From NCBI GenBank assembly GCA_018806985.1, contig JADANN010000163.1, forward strand, positions 62,001-126,000: DNA of 64,000 nucleotides, written 5' to 3'. Of the stretch, positions 47,936 through 59,111 are shown piece after piece. The notes beneath the pieces were generated by a model, which did no database searches, was not told where the DNA came from, and was given only the letters and a program-made list of their open reading frames with translations. This DNA is from Angiostrongylus vasorum (taxonomy: Eukaryota > Nematoda > Chromadorea > Rhabditida > Metastrongylidae). The first letter of the stretch is position 1. Each line of letters begins with the position of its first letter. The position numbers and the translations under genes were made by a program.

Positions 47936-48713
47936 TTTTACGTACGTGTAAATGTGCATGTATTGTGTGTTTGTGTGCAAAGTTGAAGTAATTAAACGTT
48001 CACATGTATTTACAAAGATCGTTATGGACTTCACGAGATAACGACGAGCACAAATTGCGAAACACCGATGATTAATGAAAGTCAGATGGTTCAGTTAGGA
48101 ATAGGTTTAAATTGAATAACCAACGGCGAAGAGTGCTGGTAAATGTGAATGCTCGACTACAAATTCGTTGAACGCGAAAGGCGATTGATAACAGCTTCTA
48201 TCTGAATGCGAAAAAAAGAACTGAAAGAAAAGGCTGCAATGCAGAAAACGCATTGAAAAAATGACCTATGCCAGGATGCATTTTTCACGTGGATGGGGGC
48301 AAAATCGTTGAAACGCTTTCAGACTGTTCGCCAAATGCTGTCGACGTCGTCACGATCAGCTTATGGATGTTGTTGAGCTGATTCTCTAATCGAAGTGGAA
48401 ATCCGGCTTTTAGAACGTGAACGTCATGCAATCGTAATAAGGTTTTTCGCCGTTGTTTTTCGGGTAAACGAGAACAATGAATGTTTGTCTAGTAGATGAA
48501 TGGGAATTGAAAATCGTAGTCATTCATCTAATCATTGACATAACTTTTGCTGTAGCATTAGTGAAATATTTTCCGAAATTCTGGTACTCATAAACGAGGA
48601 AAGACAGCTCGGATATTATCCAGCTTATTAGCATCCGTTTTTGCCTTAGCCCAACCTTAATGTTTACGAAGAAAACTTCTTGCCTTCACCAATGCTAACA
48701 CTGTCTTTCTCAC

Positions 48714-51700
48714 CTTCCGACTTTTTCTGTGATTTTTTTCTCCAGGACGTTCTTCACAGTCATCACTGATTCAGCCAATTTCTTAATGGCAATCTTACAT
48801 TCGTCGATATCGCGTCGAATTTTGGCCTGTATCATAAACCGTCATAGGGTATGATTCTAATTGGATATGTCTCTGATGGCCGAACGTCTCGATTATCCAA
48901 TAATCACCGATCAGCTGCTTAAAAAATTATGGGAAACCAACACCAAATAGAACGTAAAAAACACATATTATTCAAATATCACATTTTCTTGGAAGTAATA
49001 TGAAAGATTTCGAAAAAGCAATGAGAACACAATTTATGCCTTTTCTGCAGAGCTACCGAAATCAGTCTATTGACGTAAAAGACGTCAATCCCTCTGTTTA
49101 TTTTGTTGAAAAGAATTGTCTGCGGTTATCTCAGAGGACTCTATTTCCTATTTTCAGTTGTCAGGGACTCACTTTTGTTACGTTCAGAGCTTTAATTCTT
49201 TAGCGTCACGTCCAAAGTTTCAGCACTCTGTTTCATAATCCTAGGGAAAAAAAGCTCCCTAACCCATGCATTTTGAAAGCTATGACAATAGAGCGTCCGA
49301 ATCTACTCGAGTTTGGCCAAAGGGACAAGTTGGAAATGACTCGAATGAGCCATAGAAAATTCACCTATTTTCATAATGTGCGAAAAAGGTCTCGCAAAAA
49401 CTTAGAAAAGCAAATTTGTTAAGTCGCTGTCAATTCATGATGGATATTATTGCAGGAGTTAGGTCAAAACTGCGTATGTTTAGTTTGCTCTTATTTTCAT
49501 GAGAACTGCTCAGAAATGAGAGCTGTTTTTGTTCTTCGCATAGTAAAAGAGGTAAAGCTAAGACATGGATAACGAGATTATGGGAAATTTTCGATGTAAT
49601 CAAACGAAGGATGCGATTTTTAAGAAGAATGCTTAGGAGAACCCTGGGCTTTATAGATGATATAAAAAAGTAATGATGCATAAGCTTTATGTAAAGCAGT
49701 TAAGCTCTTCCAATTACCAATATATAGTTTTTATGTTTGCAATAAAAAGGGACAAAACGACCGGGCCTGAAAAGTTTAATAGCTCATTCTGCCGAATGTC
49801 AAACTTAAATACGAGTAAGCCAACAGCGTTAATCTCCTTATCCTTCTTTGGTTACTCGTTATGAAGTCAGAAAAATTACATTTTATACGGAAATCAGATT
49901 GTTTCTCAAAGCTTTGCCACCAAGTTATCTAAGCAAAGCCGGAGTCAGCTCTTATCGAACCTCATTGCCGGCAAGGTGGTCTCGGCTTTGAAGTTTTTGA
50001 AAGGCTTCCTGGAGTTCTTTGATAGCAAAAAATTTGAAAAAGATTTTCCTTTATAAGTTGTCGATTTGCAAAAAAGAGATCTCAGTTTGCAAAAAAAATA
50101 AAACAAAGCCGGTAAAGTAATCGCGTAAGACGATGTTCTTATCAAAATTTCCTCCTCCTCTTTATCGAGCCGAGAATCCAGCTGTTGCATGATGTTATCA
50201 GTCTTTGCCGACAATTTGTTCAGCTGAATCGTGAAATGAATATGAAATGTGACACTATAAACCCATAAGTTTAAAAAAAATTTACGTCCTTTGGAATTTG
50301 CTTTTTCCACCATGTCCTTGCTTCTGTCGTGTACCTTCTCCGTATCTTCGTCTAAGCCACCAAATCTATTCAATTGATTCATCAACTTTCTCACACGACG
50401 TCGTTCTCATCCAGATTAGCAAGATGCTGTGATACTTCCTTGTGATTACGTAGAAGTCCTAAACGCATAGTTAATAACTTAACGAAATGGGACAATTATA
50501 GCACCGTTTGCGGGGTCGTTTAGCCCCTTCGTTTATTTCAAACTATTGAGTAATAACTGTGTGGATGCTGAAATGCTATAACCCCTGGAAGCACAGCATG
50601 GCTTAGAGCCGACGACTACTGGGTTCATCGCCGATTTGTGCTCTTCAGACCATTCCCATTAATGAGTATTTGTTGATAGCACCAATGAAGAAAAAAAATT
50701 TTCTGCGAGATTAGGCAGAGAGCGAGATCCTCGGTCGGTGTGTTAGACAGAACTTGAGCTCCTGGCAAGGGTAGTCGCTGTTTCGAAGTCCAAATGAAGT
50801 TCCGACTTTTGCTCATATCTCCGCATTCCTATGGTTTTATTTCACATCATTCCTGTCTCCCCTGTCATAAAAAAAAGAACGCTTAGAAAATCTTTAAAAA
50901 ACCCAAGAGTATTAAAAGGGCAAGATACATTCTGCTCATTATTAAATAGACATGAGATAGCATCGAAAAGTTTCACTTGGGGTTAAGCTCAGTGTTCTCA
51001 TGGTGATGAGACACGAAATTTTCGTGACAAGAACCATGAGCAGAAAATGATGATATAGAAGGCAATCGCTGCATCATAAAGCCCACCAGAATAGCTGCTG
51101 ATCATTGACATTGAGCCACTGGTGAGTTTCTACTTACCGGAATGAAGATTACTCATTTTTTCTTCAAGTTTTAATAGCCCTTCCATGCTCAACTTTTTCT
51201 TATCGGCAGCGATAGCTTCCATTTCACGTCGAAGCTGCAAAATATCCCAGAAGAAGATAATTTCTTTTATATGCAGTGCACTGTCTCTATCCGCCAAATT
51301 TTACGCAACCTGAAAAAATTGTTGTTAATAAGGTTGTTTTCACTTCGGAAGTTTATGGTAATGAAAAGAATGAAGTACATGCGTCACACCGTAACTAATG
51401 CTCTTCATTCGGAAAGAAAAAGTCTTGATGACACACTCGCATGAATGGATGAGCGAAAGAAGGCAAACATGGAGATGTCGTCAAATCATTGCTTGGGATT
51501 GACCACAATGAAGAAGGTTTGGTTTGAAAATGAAGTAAACTTTGAAGTGAAGAGAAATTTCGATTTTTTTCTGAAAATTTTGAAATGAAGCGAAAAGATT
51601 ATGATTACATTAGTTCTAAGCAATATGATATCGTTGGCTAACACAGAAAAAAAAAGGGTGTGATTTACAAAGCATGAGAAGATGCTTTGACTAGTAGCTT

Positions 51701-54700
51701 ATAAAACTACAATTGGTAGCGTATCACGCACGATATTTGGCTCCACGATACTTGTTAATAGTAAGCACTAGTCTATTTAGATACCAACGGAAACATACAG
51801 CATATACATCCAATGAAGGGATCGTCACGTTCTCCTGGCCCGACTTCACATCGTCAATAGATTTAGTCAAACTTTCAACGTATGATTTTAGTCGATTCTC
51901 AAGATCCGCAATCTTGGATAGCAGGTTTTTCTCGTTGAGCTTTCTGTAAAAAAACCTAGGATGATTCTGTTTCTTTTTCTCCTTTTTTTCATAAAAGAAC
52001 TACATTCACTTTTAATTAAGTGAATTATTCAGAATAATAGTTTTCGAGGACAATACGGTGAGTTGCATTTATGACTCGAGATTGAAGTATTTACGGACAT
52101 TCAGTTATAGTGGAAATATTATCGCGGTACTTTAAGATTATGAACGTCGCTAGTAATTCACCTACTTATTTAGCTGTAAAAGTGCTTGGTAATTGTCCAA
52201 TTTTAATCATAAACTAAGAACCGATCCTTTTGTTGCCAAGCTGAAGATGATTTTCGAGCGCGACCATCGTGTCATTTACTTTCTGGAATTGATCATTCTG
52301 TTTTTTCACGATCAGCCCAGAATGAGTTAATTTAATGTCCGATTGATCATCACGACCACAATTGATCGGAAAACACCAGCAGTTGTTTGTTGAATGATTC
52401 GACTTGCTCTTCATGAACGCTCAGTCGCCCATCAATGAGGATTCTTGCCTCACGGATGGCATTACTATTCTGCTCGTTCTGAGTTTGCAATGCCTGAAAA
52501 ATGAATTGGCACATAATTTGTTGCCTGCATAGAACAGTTTGATGTTGAAGAGTAATTGCTGGGACCACACAGAATTCACATCTATTCTCTTTGAATGTGA
52601 CACTCTTGGCGAGCAAAACATATTGTTCTAAGTATTGTTCATTCAGTTATTTTCGAGAACATAATGAACATTTCAATTTCGCAGCCATTTTGCACTACAG
52701 TGCATATCAAACTGGAAGTAGATAACACATGACTGAACACATGCAGTTAGCGGTCTTTGGTGTTTGAAGCTCATAAAGAATGAAAAAATTTTTTTCCCAA
52801 GAACGAAAGACTTGCACAGGTTCATCTGCTGAGAGTAAGAAAGAGGTTGTGGACGCAATAATGAACGAAAAGTTTCCAAGAAGCAATGGAATGCATTCAT
52901 TCGAACCATAACTGTTCTCAAGATAGTTCGCAAAACGTTATCAATGATTAATTGTAAAACACCAACTAGGCGCAAAAAAATATAGGGTGAAAGTACTTTT
53001 TCCAATAAGGTTCTTAATAACAAAAAAAATGAATAATTCTCTTGGCAAATCCTCTTGGCAGAGGCATCTACAACGCAACTCCTATCGAATTAGGATTCAC
53101 CAAGTTAAGATGCACATTGACATGCGCAAGAAGCCATGAGCTTACAAAAGCACTCCTTTTTTGTGCTGATTTTTCTCACCTACTAAGAAACTGTCCTTTC
53201 AAACATTAAAAAAGGACGACAGTTTCCAATCACTAGACTAATGATTCTTTTGCGCTCGTTCTGTCGACTCTTAAGAGATTTTATCTTTCGCGCATCTGTA
53301 CTTCATCTGCCGTAGTAACGAAAAAAATAAGAACAGCGTGGTGAGATCGGGTTCTCTAGCGCTGACAGCTGCTCCGAGCTTGGTGCCATATACGAAGTTT
53401 TAAGGCTCATGTTCACCTGGGCAAATTTTTTCTGTGGATTCATGGTGGCAGACTTCCATACGAAATCACAGAAAACAGTAGGATAGAAATATAATTCCTG
53501 CGACCATAAAATAGGAATCTGTCTAGGCACCGGCTCTATTCGATGGAGACTGCTCTATTGAGGAGAGATTAGTAGCATGTGTACGGCTGAGTTTCTTCGA
53601 TGTTACGACTCAAGTGGAAATCCGCAAGAGAGTTCTCGATAATAGAGTTCGCTTGGCAATAATGTGAAACGACCTGCTTGGAATGATGGGGTAAGGTAAT
53701 TAACAATCTCAAGTGTAGACCCATGTACTTCAGAAAACAATATTCAACTTTGGTGAGGTGGTTTTCGACGTTCTTCAGGGTTGCAGAAAAAAAAAGGAGG
53801 GAAGGTGGAGCGAGAAAACATTACCACGAGTGCACAGGAAGCTAGAAAGCCTGCTAAAGCTATTCTTCTTGTTACTTCAATTGTTTAAGGTTTTTTTCTG
53901 ATAGCATTTCTGGAGATGCGTAAATAAACCACTTTTGGTGCGCGCGAGGTCGGATGAATGCTGTGGAGAGGGAAGGGCGCTTGTGGCGCAGTGGTCGGAG
54001 GCGCCCTGCAACACACACGTGGAATTGATTACCGCACCCATGGCCCACCATTCCTTCCAACCCTCCGTGATCGGAAAATTGGTACCAGACTTGTGTGGAA
54101 GGATAGCAGCACTGGCTCGATATATCGGGAGGCCACCATGAGTCGTTGTAAAGGCCAGATATGCATTCAATCACCTCCAAACGACTCTTAATGAAGTCGA
54201 ATACATGGCGCATCACTCAGGGGATTCATCAACGTAGACAGCTTTATCCTCTCTCCTTTTTAAGGCAGGATTTCCTGGTCCGCTGCTCATCAAACTTTGC
54301 AGCGCTTGTGGTCGACGCGATATTGATCGTTGCTGTGGCTCAGCCTTCGGAATTTTTTGCTTGCTCCGTCTGTATACACTACAGTTTTTGCAGGAGTTCA
54401 TTGATTTCGTGACAGTACTTCTCCAAGCGTTTTGTTAAGGCCTAGTATATTCTTTTGCATGCTCTTTCCTGTGAAAACGAATAAGGCGTCATAACCGTCA
54501 TTTGGTGCATATTCGACTTTGTAAAGTGTTTAAGAGCTTCAACTTGACCCAAGCACTACATGTCTTTTTTTTGTCGTCAGGATCCACTTTCCATCGTACA
54601 TCACAATGAAATTGAGAAATAGATTGTTTTTTTAAAGAATCACCGAAAGGACTTCTTCACAGCGGAGTCGCTCATTCAATTCATTAGGGACACATTTATC

Positions 54701-57700
54701 GACTTTTTTATTCGCCTCCAGTGCTTTGTGAGTGCCGAAGAAATGCTGAATCTGAGTTTTAAGTTTTTTCTGTTTACAACTCTCGACCTACTTTTTGAGA
54801 GGGGTTCGATTATCGCCTTCAGACGATAATGCGATACTTATCAATTGCTTATTCCAGCACTCGGCCTTCTGCGCCATGGAAGCTTACATCTCCGGTATGA
54901 ATCATTCCGGACCAGATGTGTACTAGGTGATCGACAGCTCTTTCCTGGTCCATACTTCGACAAAATTGAGTTTTTATTGGTTATGTCCAGGTTTGAACTT
55001 ATGAAGCAAATCATGCGATCTTCATTGCCTGAGAACGTAATTTATATCAGTTCAAAATAATTGCATAATGAGCGCTAGGAAAGTGTTATATGGAAAATTT
55101 TTGAGGAAGAGATAAGCTTTAAAATGGAATACATCAACAAGGCATGCAGTGCGAATATATCGTAGGGTTTGTTTGCAAACTTCATAGCGACAAAGATATT
55201 CACTATCTTTCTTCAACCTAAACAAGTTCATATGAACGAAGAACCGAAGACAAACAGTTTGTTGATGGTTTCTCCACTTACTGCAGCTTTCGAAATAGTT
55301 ATTCTTGATCAGCATTGCTAAGCGAAACACTCCCCATGAACCTTAAAATAACGCGTTCTCTGTAATGACTTTGGAAAACGTATTGCATTTTAATTATGTT
55401 GCAATGAAAAGTTTAAGAAGGATGGTCTAAGAAAAAGCAAAAATGTAGAAAATTGGAAATTAATCAGTAATGATACATATATAATTTTTTCTGTTCGTGA
55501 TATAAACTTTCCCGTGGTTTGTTGTGTTCAGAACCGGTCAAATATTTTCGCTGCGCACCTCCATCTCTGGGAAGGACAGAGTGCGTTGGAGAGTTAAGCA
55601 CACATCGATTTCCCAGTTTATAGCTGGGGTCATACTTTCTCCTCACCTAGGCTCTTGCACTTTGTATATAGGTGCTGATGATGGGAGCTAATTCTGATCA
55701 CTTTCATTCTGCATGCTGATGAAGTAGTACGAGTTTATTGAAGACATTTTAATCTCGGCTAACGTTTCGAAACGATCGCAAGACCTATCTATACCTAAGC
55801 ATTGTGCATAATTCCATCGAATCACTGCTGTTCTGAAGACGGTGATAGCGCCGCAACATTAACAACAGAAAAAAAAAATCAAAACAAGCCCATGCAACCC
55901 TGTCTATATAAGAGTACCCACTATTCATGCAAAGGTTAGATGAAAGCTGGCTTTTAAAAATGTGGTCAATAGGTTTCTAATAATTTGATTGTCTAGAGCA
56001 TTTATATCGTTTCAGTGAAGTTTTAAAATGTGTTTTCTTCTTTGTCTCGTGAGTTCTGCATCCCTTTGGTCGAACTATCTATCGGATAAAACTTTTTTTC
56101 GCTCACCTCCAATGGAGCAGATTTCTGATTCAGGTCATCGTTGAGCTTTCGTTGCACATCGACAATGTTTCGTGTCAAATCCGTTGTAATTAGAGCAACT
56201 TTTTCATTTAGTCGCTTTATTTCCTCGGACAGTTTTTCCGAAAATTGACTAATGAGGATAAGCAGACGGTTACAATAAATTGGAGACGGGCTATATTACT
56301 TTGTCTGTATCAGTTTTTCTCTTTTGCTCTTTTCAGTTTGCTGAAAATTTCATGCTTTATGCCATCTTGCTGTTTTATTAAATCTTGTGCTCGTTGCAAC
56401 CTGGCTTTAATACTTCCAAATTAAAGAAGACAACATGATAGGCACAACATCACAGACCACCTAACAGATCTTAGATCGCTTACCCTTATGAACACCTAAC
56501 AATCCTACCGACTGTGTGATAGCAGCCTTAAACCCCAACGTCGTGGAAGGTGTAGGACAAAATCATCTGACCCCAAATCGGTAGGCCGAACTCACATTTT
56601 GCCATATTCTGTAGAAGTATTTTCAAAATGTTCACCAACCTGTCAGTTAAAGAATTCTCCGCCTTCATCCGATTTTGCCTCTCCATTTCCACATTTTGCT
56701 TGAACAGTCTAACTTGTGAGTGCAAATCTCGGACCTTGTTATCGATTTGTTGCACCGAACTAATGATTGTTGCTCGAATTTTCTATTATGTTTGGTGCGA
56801 AAATAGTATTTTAGGACAAAAGGAAATTTTTCAAGCGCAATATAATAACTCGGCTAAGTATAGAGGAGCCAGAAATATCATAATGTCCTACTCTACTAAT
56901 TCAAAATCTGCAATTATAATTAGGTACTAATCAATAAGCAATAAATGTGAAGCATTTATACTTAACGGCACTACTGTTTCTGAGTGACGGATGGCTGGGA
57001 TTAAGCTTAATTTTTTGCCACATGCGTTGGGCAATAAAATCAGTGAATAGTACGTTAAGATGTAGGAAACAAATCCTGGAGCTGATTCTGATAACTGCTG
57101 ATTTCTGGCCATAAAAATCGTTACGAAATGAGGGAAACTCACTGATAAGTCTCTACTCTTCAACTCATTATTAATATGCTTAATATCAGTCATTTGACGA
57201 TCCATAGTGTTCCTCAAACCATTAATGTTGTTGTTAAGAGACGCCATCTACAAGACGAAATTCGTCTCAACACCATCTTATGCTCAAGTAAATTTTATCA
57301 CCTTTCCATCAATAGAAGTGATCTGTCGGCGCAGCTCGTCATAATCTCGAGCTCTAAAAAAAAGATGTGGTTCAATTATTTTCGTTACATTTGTAGATGT
57401 GAAACCAAGTAAAAAATGACGGACACTGTATTTAGATATCAGCAAGAGAATAGCAACCTAATTTTGAGCACTCTTGATGACAAAGTTGTAATGGTAGTGT
57501 AAGTAAAAAAATCTCCGAAGATCCTACGCTGTTTTCTATCCGCTTGCAAGCAACGCAATATATCCGCGCTCACTTTAGTTCCTTGTCAGTTTATTTTGAA
57601 GATCACTCTGATTAGCTTCCAAGCGTTTAATTCCTGCTTATAATTGGTAAAAGATTTGGCATACAGAAACGACAATGATAGTAGCGAAAGTGCTCAGACG

Positions 57701-59111
57701 ATATGCGAATCTGCTCGGCTTCCAGTAGATCTCGATTCTGTCGTTTCAACTCGTCAAATTGTTGTTGCAGATGTCGCAATCCCGAACTATCTGGACGTCG
57801 ATCAATGACCACCTTAGGTTCTTCTATCTAAAATGTGAAATGTTAGTAGTTGAAGAATTTTAAAGAATGGTACGATGGAAACACTAAATAAAGCCGAATT
57901 TCAAATCCGCTGACGGGTAATTGCTGGTGGCAGCGTTAGGTAGAAAACAGGCCCAGAGAAACGCAGATCAGAGGCATCGATGGTGCAGTGTGTAATACGC
58001 GAGCCCCTGAAATGGTAATCGTGGTTCGATCTGACCTAGCGTCCAGGTTTTACGAATATCTCAGCATCATCGTGGTTGTACCTCACATCATAGCCTGCCG
58101 TAAAAATTATAGTAGGCAAAAAATAAGAAGGTTAACAAAGGCGATCTTCTTTTTGTGGATGCATGCCAGAAAACCAAATTGCGTCGCATGCAAAGGGAAA
58201 TATTGTAAATATTCCCAGGACCGACTTTCTATTAACGTCGGCGTAGGAGTATGAATGCGTAGTTTTCTTGTTCAGCAATCGCGAGGTTGTTAAACAGCAT
58301 ACATTTACTTCCACAAGAAAACGCACAATACAATACAACAGTAGCTGACGTTTCGGCAGTATCGCCTTCTTCAAAGCCGCTTTTTTTCGTGGCTTCCAAT
58401 GAAAAAAGGTTAGAACAGCTGATTATAGTCGCATATGGTTCACAACGTATGCTGTATAATAACCCCCGCGATTGCTGAACAAGAAAACGACGCATTGTAA
58501 ATATTGTTTGAACTTTGAAATCTTCTACCCATTTAATCATCATGGGCCTTCCAGTTTTTTTTAAACTGGTTTCGTGGAAATTTTTATCAGTACCGTCATT
58601 GCGGTTGCCCGTGTTACTTTAAAATTTGATCTAAAGCCAGAATTTTAAAAAGACTTCAGCCAAAGCATTTGAAATTCAATGAAATTATAATGAGCATATT
58701 GGAGACAGTCATTAAAACTTCTACGAGGGCAGCCTTTTGGAAGGGAAAATCTGTTTGACTGGCGGAAAACCAGTACGTTAATTTGGAAAAAAAAATTTTT
58801 CCCTATTTCACTCAACTTTTGTGGACACAAGCGCTGGTTACGCAATGGAATATTCCGGATAGTTGGCCAGTAAATGGAAAACAAGCGAAATGTTCGAAAT
58901 AAAAGAGTAGAGAGAAACATGACAAAATGGCCAAACATCTAGGTCGAATGATCATTTAGATAACTAACCCGCACCAGTTGTGTCTCCGCTGCTTGCACAA
59001 ACTGCACCTTGTGTGAAAACATCATGAACGATTCCACTGTAACTCACCAACTCTCGAGGTTTTCCGTCGGTGACATGGGCTTCCATCTTGAACAGGATCC
59101 GTACCCGAGTA
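48714..59111 (-). CDS. Long multi-exon coiled-coil protein, possibly FAM81-like
   Basis: Exons with good borders (right to left): 59048-59111, 58969-59007, 57827 leftwards to about 57690, 57302-57351, 57143-57247, 56640-56759, 56107-56248, 54644-54769, 52377-52493, 51808-51943, 51138-51234, 50395-50458, 50223 to about 50133, 48714-48826. Further stretches at 57637-57595, 56414-56330, 54.4 and 53.4 kb look coding but lack clear joins. Nearly every exon encodes heptad-rich helix, such as LRHLQQQFDELKRQNRDLLE, RNTMDRQMTDIKHINNELKS, EEIKRLNEKVALITTDLT and RRDIDECKIAIKKLAESVMT. Order and spacing recall FAM81 proteins, from memory; any long coiled coil could look similar. Start and end are not defined, and 53.4 kb (ATG, NPQKKFAQ) could begin a second gene. 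One exon near 57.6 kb meets a stop before its donor. Confidence 0.6.
50590..50830 (+). repeat. SINE-like repeat B, single diverged copy
   Basis: It shares ACTGGGTTCATCGCCGATTT and GTGCTCTTCAGA with the plus arm at 27.3 kb (ACTGGGTTCAATGCCGATTT). Further on TCGGTGTGTTAGACAG and GAAGTTCCGACTTTTG occur where repeat B has GGTGCAGTG and TCCAGGTTTTG. It ends near CATATCTCCGCATTC. It lies in an intron of the coiled-coil gene. Confidence 0.5.
53969..54263 (+). repeat. SINE-like repeat A, full length
   Basis: The best A box of the family (GTGGCGCAGTGGTCGG), then GGCGCCCTGCAACACAC, a decayed B box, AAAATTGGTACCAGACTTG, GCACTGGCTCGATATATCG, GCCAGATATGCATTCAATC, and the tail GCGCATCACTCAGGGGATT with CTTTATCCTCTCTCC. 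It lies in an intron of the coiled-coil gene, antisense to it. Confidence 0.8.
55750..55875. repeat. Two facing decayed hammerhead repeats
   Basis: Minus copy near 55752-55790: complement of CGGCTAACGTTTCGAAACG (GAAACGTTAGCC keeps GAAA and a UU cleavage-type pair). Plus copy at about 55829-55870: TTCTGAAGACGGTGATAGCG then CCGCAACATTAACAAC, with GAAA lost. It is a third inverted arrangement of the same repeat. Confidence 0.45.
57892..58130 (+). repeat. SINE-like repeat B, full-length single copy
   Basis: It shares TAATTGCTGGTGGCAGCGTT and GGTAGAAAACAGG with the 27.4 kb copy, then GATGGTGCAGTGTGTAATACG (A-box-like), GGTTCGATCTGACC (B box), GTCCAGGTTTTACGAATATC, TCAGCATCATCG, and a tail CCTGCCGTAAAAATTATAG. 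A PLE terminal repeat follows within about 80 bases. It lies in an intron of the coiled-coil gene. Confidence 0.7.
58205..58377 (-). repeat. PLE terminal repeat without coding part
   Basis: On the minus strand: hammerhead-like core (58344-58377), AAGTAAATGTATGCTGTTTA, ACAACCTCGCGATTGCTGAA and a tail GACGTTAATAGAAAGTCGGT ending CCTGGGAATA. The same order occurs at 22.09-22.26 kb after the PLE endonuclease, which identifies this short copy as PLE-derived. Confidence 0.65.
58344..58377 (-). ncRNA. Hammerhead-like core, one core base changed
   Basis: Reads GCT, TTGAAGA (core C3 is T), A, GGC with loop GATACT closing on GCC, GAAA, CG, TC, AGC. Stem I (GCT with AGC), stem II, GAAA and the ACGU stem III bases are intact. 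Only the first core C is lost, which should abolish cleavage. Confidence 0.55.

Noticed and set aside
47635..48034. Met-Tyr-Val-Cys and His-Thr-Tyr repeat frames
   Set aside because: They come from the (TATG)n tract.
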